From the NCBI GenBank assembly GCA_964429575.1, contig CAYSCX010000074.1:1-7990 (forward strand): a stretch of 7,990 nt of DNA. Direction: 5' to 3'. The position numbers were made by a program, and so were the translations under genes. This DNA is from CAYSCX01 sp964429575 (lineage in GTDB: Bacteria; Desulfobacterota; Binatia; Binatales; Binataceae). Positions 6,227 to 7,990 of the stretch are shown one piece after another; the first letter of the stretch is position 1, and every line of letters starts with the position of its first letter. A model generated the notes under the pieces. It was not told where the DNA came from and searched no databases. It saw only the letters and a list, made by a program, of their open reading frames with translations.

Positions 6227-7087
6227 TCATTTCTCCTCGCCGAAGAACTTGAGTAGCTCGGGGATCAGGTAGTCCGGGCGCTCCTCGGCAATCCAGTGGC
6301 CGCATCGCTCGATGACGCCGCCGCGGACGTTTTCGGCGAGCGCCTGCATCGAGCGTTGGACCCCGGCGCCGAAGCCGCGCTCGCCGCCGAGCGCCAGCAC
6401 CGGCATTTTGAGCTTCGTCTTGGCGTTTTCCTTGTTGTGATCGACGTCGTCCCAAATCGCGCGGTAGTACTCGAAGCCCGCGCGCAAGCCGCCCGGCGAT
6501 GAGTAGCAACGCACGTACTCATCGATTTCCTCTTCGGTGATCGCGCGAGGGTTGTACGCGCCAATCCGATAGAACCAGGAAAGGTACGTCCGTTCGCGGC
6601 CGCTGATGAGCGCCTCGGGCAGATCGCGCACGCCGTGGAACGAGATGTGCCACAGCCCGCCCGCGCGCGATGCCTGCGGAATCTGCTCGAGTCCGGCGCC
6701 CGGGACCGCAACATCAAGAATGACGAGCCGTCGAACATCGCTTGGATGCGCCGCCGCGTAGGCGTAAGCCACCGGGCCGCCCCAGTCGTGCCCGACCAGG
6801 AAGACTCGTTCGAAACCAAGCTGCCGCACGAGCTTGTAGATGTCATCGGCGACGGTCCGCTTGTCATATCCGGTGGCGGGCTTGGACGAATCGCCCAGGC
6901 CGCGCATATCCGGCGCGATTACAGTGTAGCGTTCGGCTAACGCTGGAATGATGCGCCGCCACTCGAACCACGTCTGCGGCCATCCGTGCAGCAGCACGAC
7001 CGGGTCGCCCTTGCCGGCCCTGACGTAGTGGAGCCGCACGTTGTTCACCGCGGCCGTATGATGGGTGAATGTCGAATCGTCGGTCAT
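6227..7087 (-). CDS. Alpha/beta hydrolase, Cif-like epoxide hydrolase subgroup
   Basis: A 286-residue alpha/beta hydrolase resembling epoxide hydrolases. HGWP (34-37) is the oxyanion loop, PDMRGLGDS (59-67) is the conserved strand-4 turn, and VGHDWGG (98-104) is the nucleophile elbow with D101, as in epoxide hydrolases and haloalkane dehalogenases. H264 in CGHWIAEERPD is the catalytic base. The usual acid after strand 7 is absent (GGERGFG, 234-240); D125 in VILDVAVPG sits 24 residues after the nucleophile, the spacing of the acid in Cif epoxide hydrolase and fluoroacetate dehalogenases. Cap residues H147 and Y207/Y208 match the His/Tyr pair of Cif. W102 follows the nucleophile, where fluoroacetate dehalogenases have Arg, so dehalogenase activity on carboxylates is less likely. 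The ATG at 7087 has GGAGG at 7097-7093, five bases away. No signal peptide. It probably leads an operon with the methyltransferase. Confidence 0.9.
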   Translation of the reverse strand: MTDDSTFTHHTAAVNNVRLHYVRAGKGDPVVLLHGWPQTWFEWRRIIPALAERYTVIAPDMRGLGDSSKPATGYDKRTVADDIYKLVRQLGFERVFLVGHDWGGPVAYAYAAAHPSDVRRLVILDVAVPGAGLEQIPQASRAGGLWHISFHGVRDLPEALISGRERTYLSWFYRIGAYNPRAITEEEIDEYVRCYSSPGGLRAGFEYYRAIWDDVDHNKENAKTKLKMPVLALGGERGFGAGVQRSMQALAENVRGGVIERCGHWIAEERPDYLIPELLKFFGEEK

Positions 7088-7203
7088 CGGTGCCTCCGCG
7101 CTTTCATAGGATCAGGGTTTCATCCCATCAGTCCGCATCGGCCGTCAATCGTACTTCCCGAGCGGCCTTGGGTGCGGAGGCTTGATGGGCGACAATCGCG
7201 AGC
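7088..7203. promoter_or_regulatory. Divergent intergenic region, hydrolase / SDR
   Basis: This 116-bp gap separates divergent starts and must hold the promoter(s) of at least the hydrolase. It contains GCCTCCGC (7092-7099), which includes the hydrolase Shine-Dalgarno, matched by GCGGAGGC (7174-7181), and CCCATCA (7124-7130) matched by TGATGGG (7184-7190, within one base). The two pairs interleave, so they cannot form one simple hairpin. No clear sigma70 boxes or operator palindrome were found. Confidence 0.4.
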
Positions 7204-7990
7204 ATGAACGATGCGAACTCATTGAAGGGCAAAACTTGCATGATCACGGGCGCGAGCTCCGGGATCGGGAAGATCACTGCAATGGAGCTTGCCAAGTTGG
7301 GCGCACGGCTGTTGCTTGTCTGCCGCGACCGCACGCGCGGCGAAACCACCGTCGCCGAGATAGCCGCGAAGACCGGCAACCGCGACGTGAAGCTGATGAT
7401 CGCGGACCTTGGCTCTCAGAGGCAGATTCGCCAGCTCGCGTCGAATCTCCTCGAGCGCGACGAACCGCTGCACGTGCTCATCAACAACGCCGGGCTGGTC
7501 AACATGTCGCGGACGGTGACCGGGGACGGCATCGAGACGACCTTCGCGGTCAATCATCTCGCATATTTCATGCTGACGCTTCTGCTGCTCGATCGGCTGA
7601 AGCGCAGTGCGCCCGCGCGAATCATCAACGTCGCGTCCGATGCGCACAAGTTCGGCTCGATGAACTTCGACGATTTGGGCGGCGAGCGGCGGTACAGCGG
7701 GTTTCGTATTTATGGACGGTCGAAACTCGCGAACATCCTCTTCACCTACGAACTTGCGCGACGCCTGGAAGGCACCGGCGTCACGGTAAACTGCCTCCAT
7801 CCCGGCACCGTCTCGACCGGTCTCGGCAAGAACAACGGTGGTCTCGCGAAGCTGATATTCGCGGTGGCGGGACCATTCATGCGCACGCCGCAGCGCGGCG
7901 CCCAGACGAGCATTTACCTGGCGTCGTCGCCCGAGGTGGGCGGGGTCAGCGGCAAGTATTACCTCGACTGCAAACCGCATCAGTCCAACG
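7204..7990 (+). CDS. Short-chain dehydrogenase/reductase, RDH-like (cut by right edge)
   Basis: Classical SDR with a Rossmann fold; 262 residues are visible before the right edge, of perhaps about 300. TGASSGIG (15-22) is the dinucleotide-binding loop and CRD (40-42) puts R41 after strand 2, which favours NADP(H). D68 in ADLG (67-70) contacts the adenine and NNAG (94-97) follows. The catalytic residues are N117, S145, Y170 and K174 in YGRSK. The segments DAHKFG after the Ser and HPGTVSTGL after the Tyr helix are typical of the retinol dehydrogenase/WW-domain oxidoreductase group, which oxidise or reduce hydrophobic alcohols and aldehydes. An in-frame TGA at 7183-7185 excludes an upstream start. 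The only strong Shine-Dalgarno (GGAGG, 7176-7180) is 23 bases from this ATG, too far to serve it directly. The true substrate is unknown. Confidence 0.92.
   Translation, partial: MNDANSLKGKTCMITGASSGIGKITAMELAKLGARLLLVCRDRTRGETTVAEIAAKTGNRDVKLMIADLGSQRQIRQLASNLLERDEPLHVLINNAGLVNMSRTVTGDGIETTFAVNHLAYFMLTLLLLDRLKRSAPARIINVASDAHKFGSMNFDDLGGERRYSGFRIYGRSKLANILFTYELARRLEGTGVTVNCLHPGTVSTGLGKNNGGLAKLIFAVAGPFMRTPQRGAQTSIYLASSPEVGGVSGKYYLDCKPHQSN

Overview
The window is GC-rich, with strong G/C preference at third codon positions. It carries seven intact protein genes, two genes cut by the window edges (a sulfotransferase at the left, an SDR oxidoreductase at the right) and one probable short gene remnant. 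There are no rRNA, tRNA, CRISPR, phage or transposase signals. The content (Spinster-type MFS carrier, PAPS sulfotransferase, GT-C glycosyltransferase, epoxide-hydrolase-like alpha/beta hydrolase, RDH-like SDR, UbiE-type methyltransferase) fits an uncultured soil or subsurface bacterium with broad lipid and xenobiotic metabolism, for example from the Binatota/Desulfobacterota/Proteobacteria neighbourhood. No phylogenetic marker is present, so this placement is only a guess.

Layout. Left block (1-3879): on the minus strand, an MFS carrier (428-2056) is followed at once by a sulfotransferase (366 down to the left edge), probably as one transcript. A polytopic GT39/ArnT-like glycosyltransferase (2323-3879) is divergent from the MFS gene across a 266-bp gap. 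Middle block (3812-5201): three small DsrE/TusD-superfamily genes lie head to tail on the minus strand. Beyond them, running into the 3' end of the glycosyltransferase gene, is a short ORF with a good ribosome binding site that looks like the cut-off N-terminus of a luciferase-like monooxygenase. Right block (5308-7990): an epoxide-hydrolase-like enzyme and a class I SAM methyltransferase run leftward, probably as an operon that could read on into the DsrE genes. An RDH-like short-chain dehydrogenase is divergent from them.

How the genes may work together. The three DsrE-like proteins resemble a TusBCD/DsrEFH-type sulfur-relay trimer, but only the middle protein has a cysteine at the usual catalytic position, and no dsrAB, dsrC/tusE or tusA is in view. 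A 13-bp perfect inverted repeat joins the stop codon of the first DsrE gene to the Shine-Dalgarno sequence of the second. It could couple their translation, or it could be a mobile palindromic repeat. The hydrolase, methyltransferase and SDR could act on related small hydrophobic molecules, but nothing in the sequence fixes a substrate. The most noteworthy items are the DsrE cassette, its hairpin and the probable monooxygenase stub.
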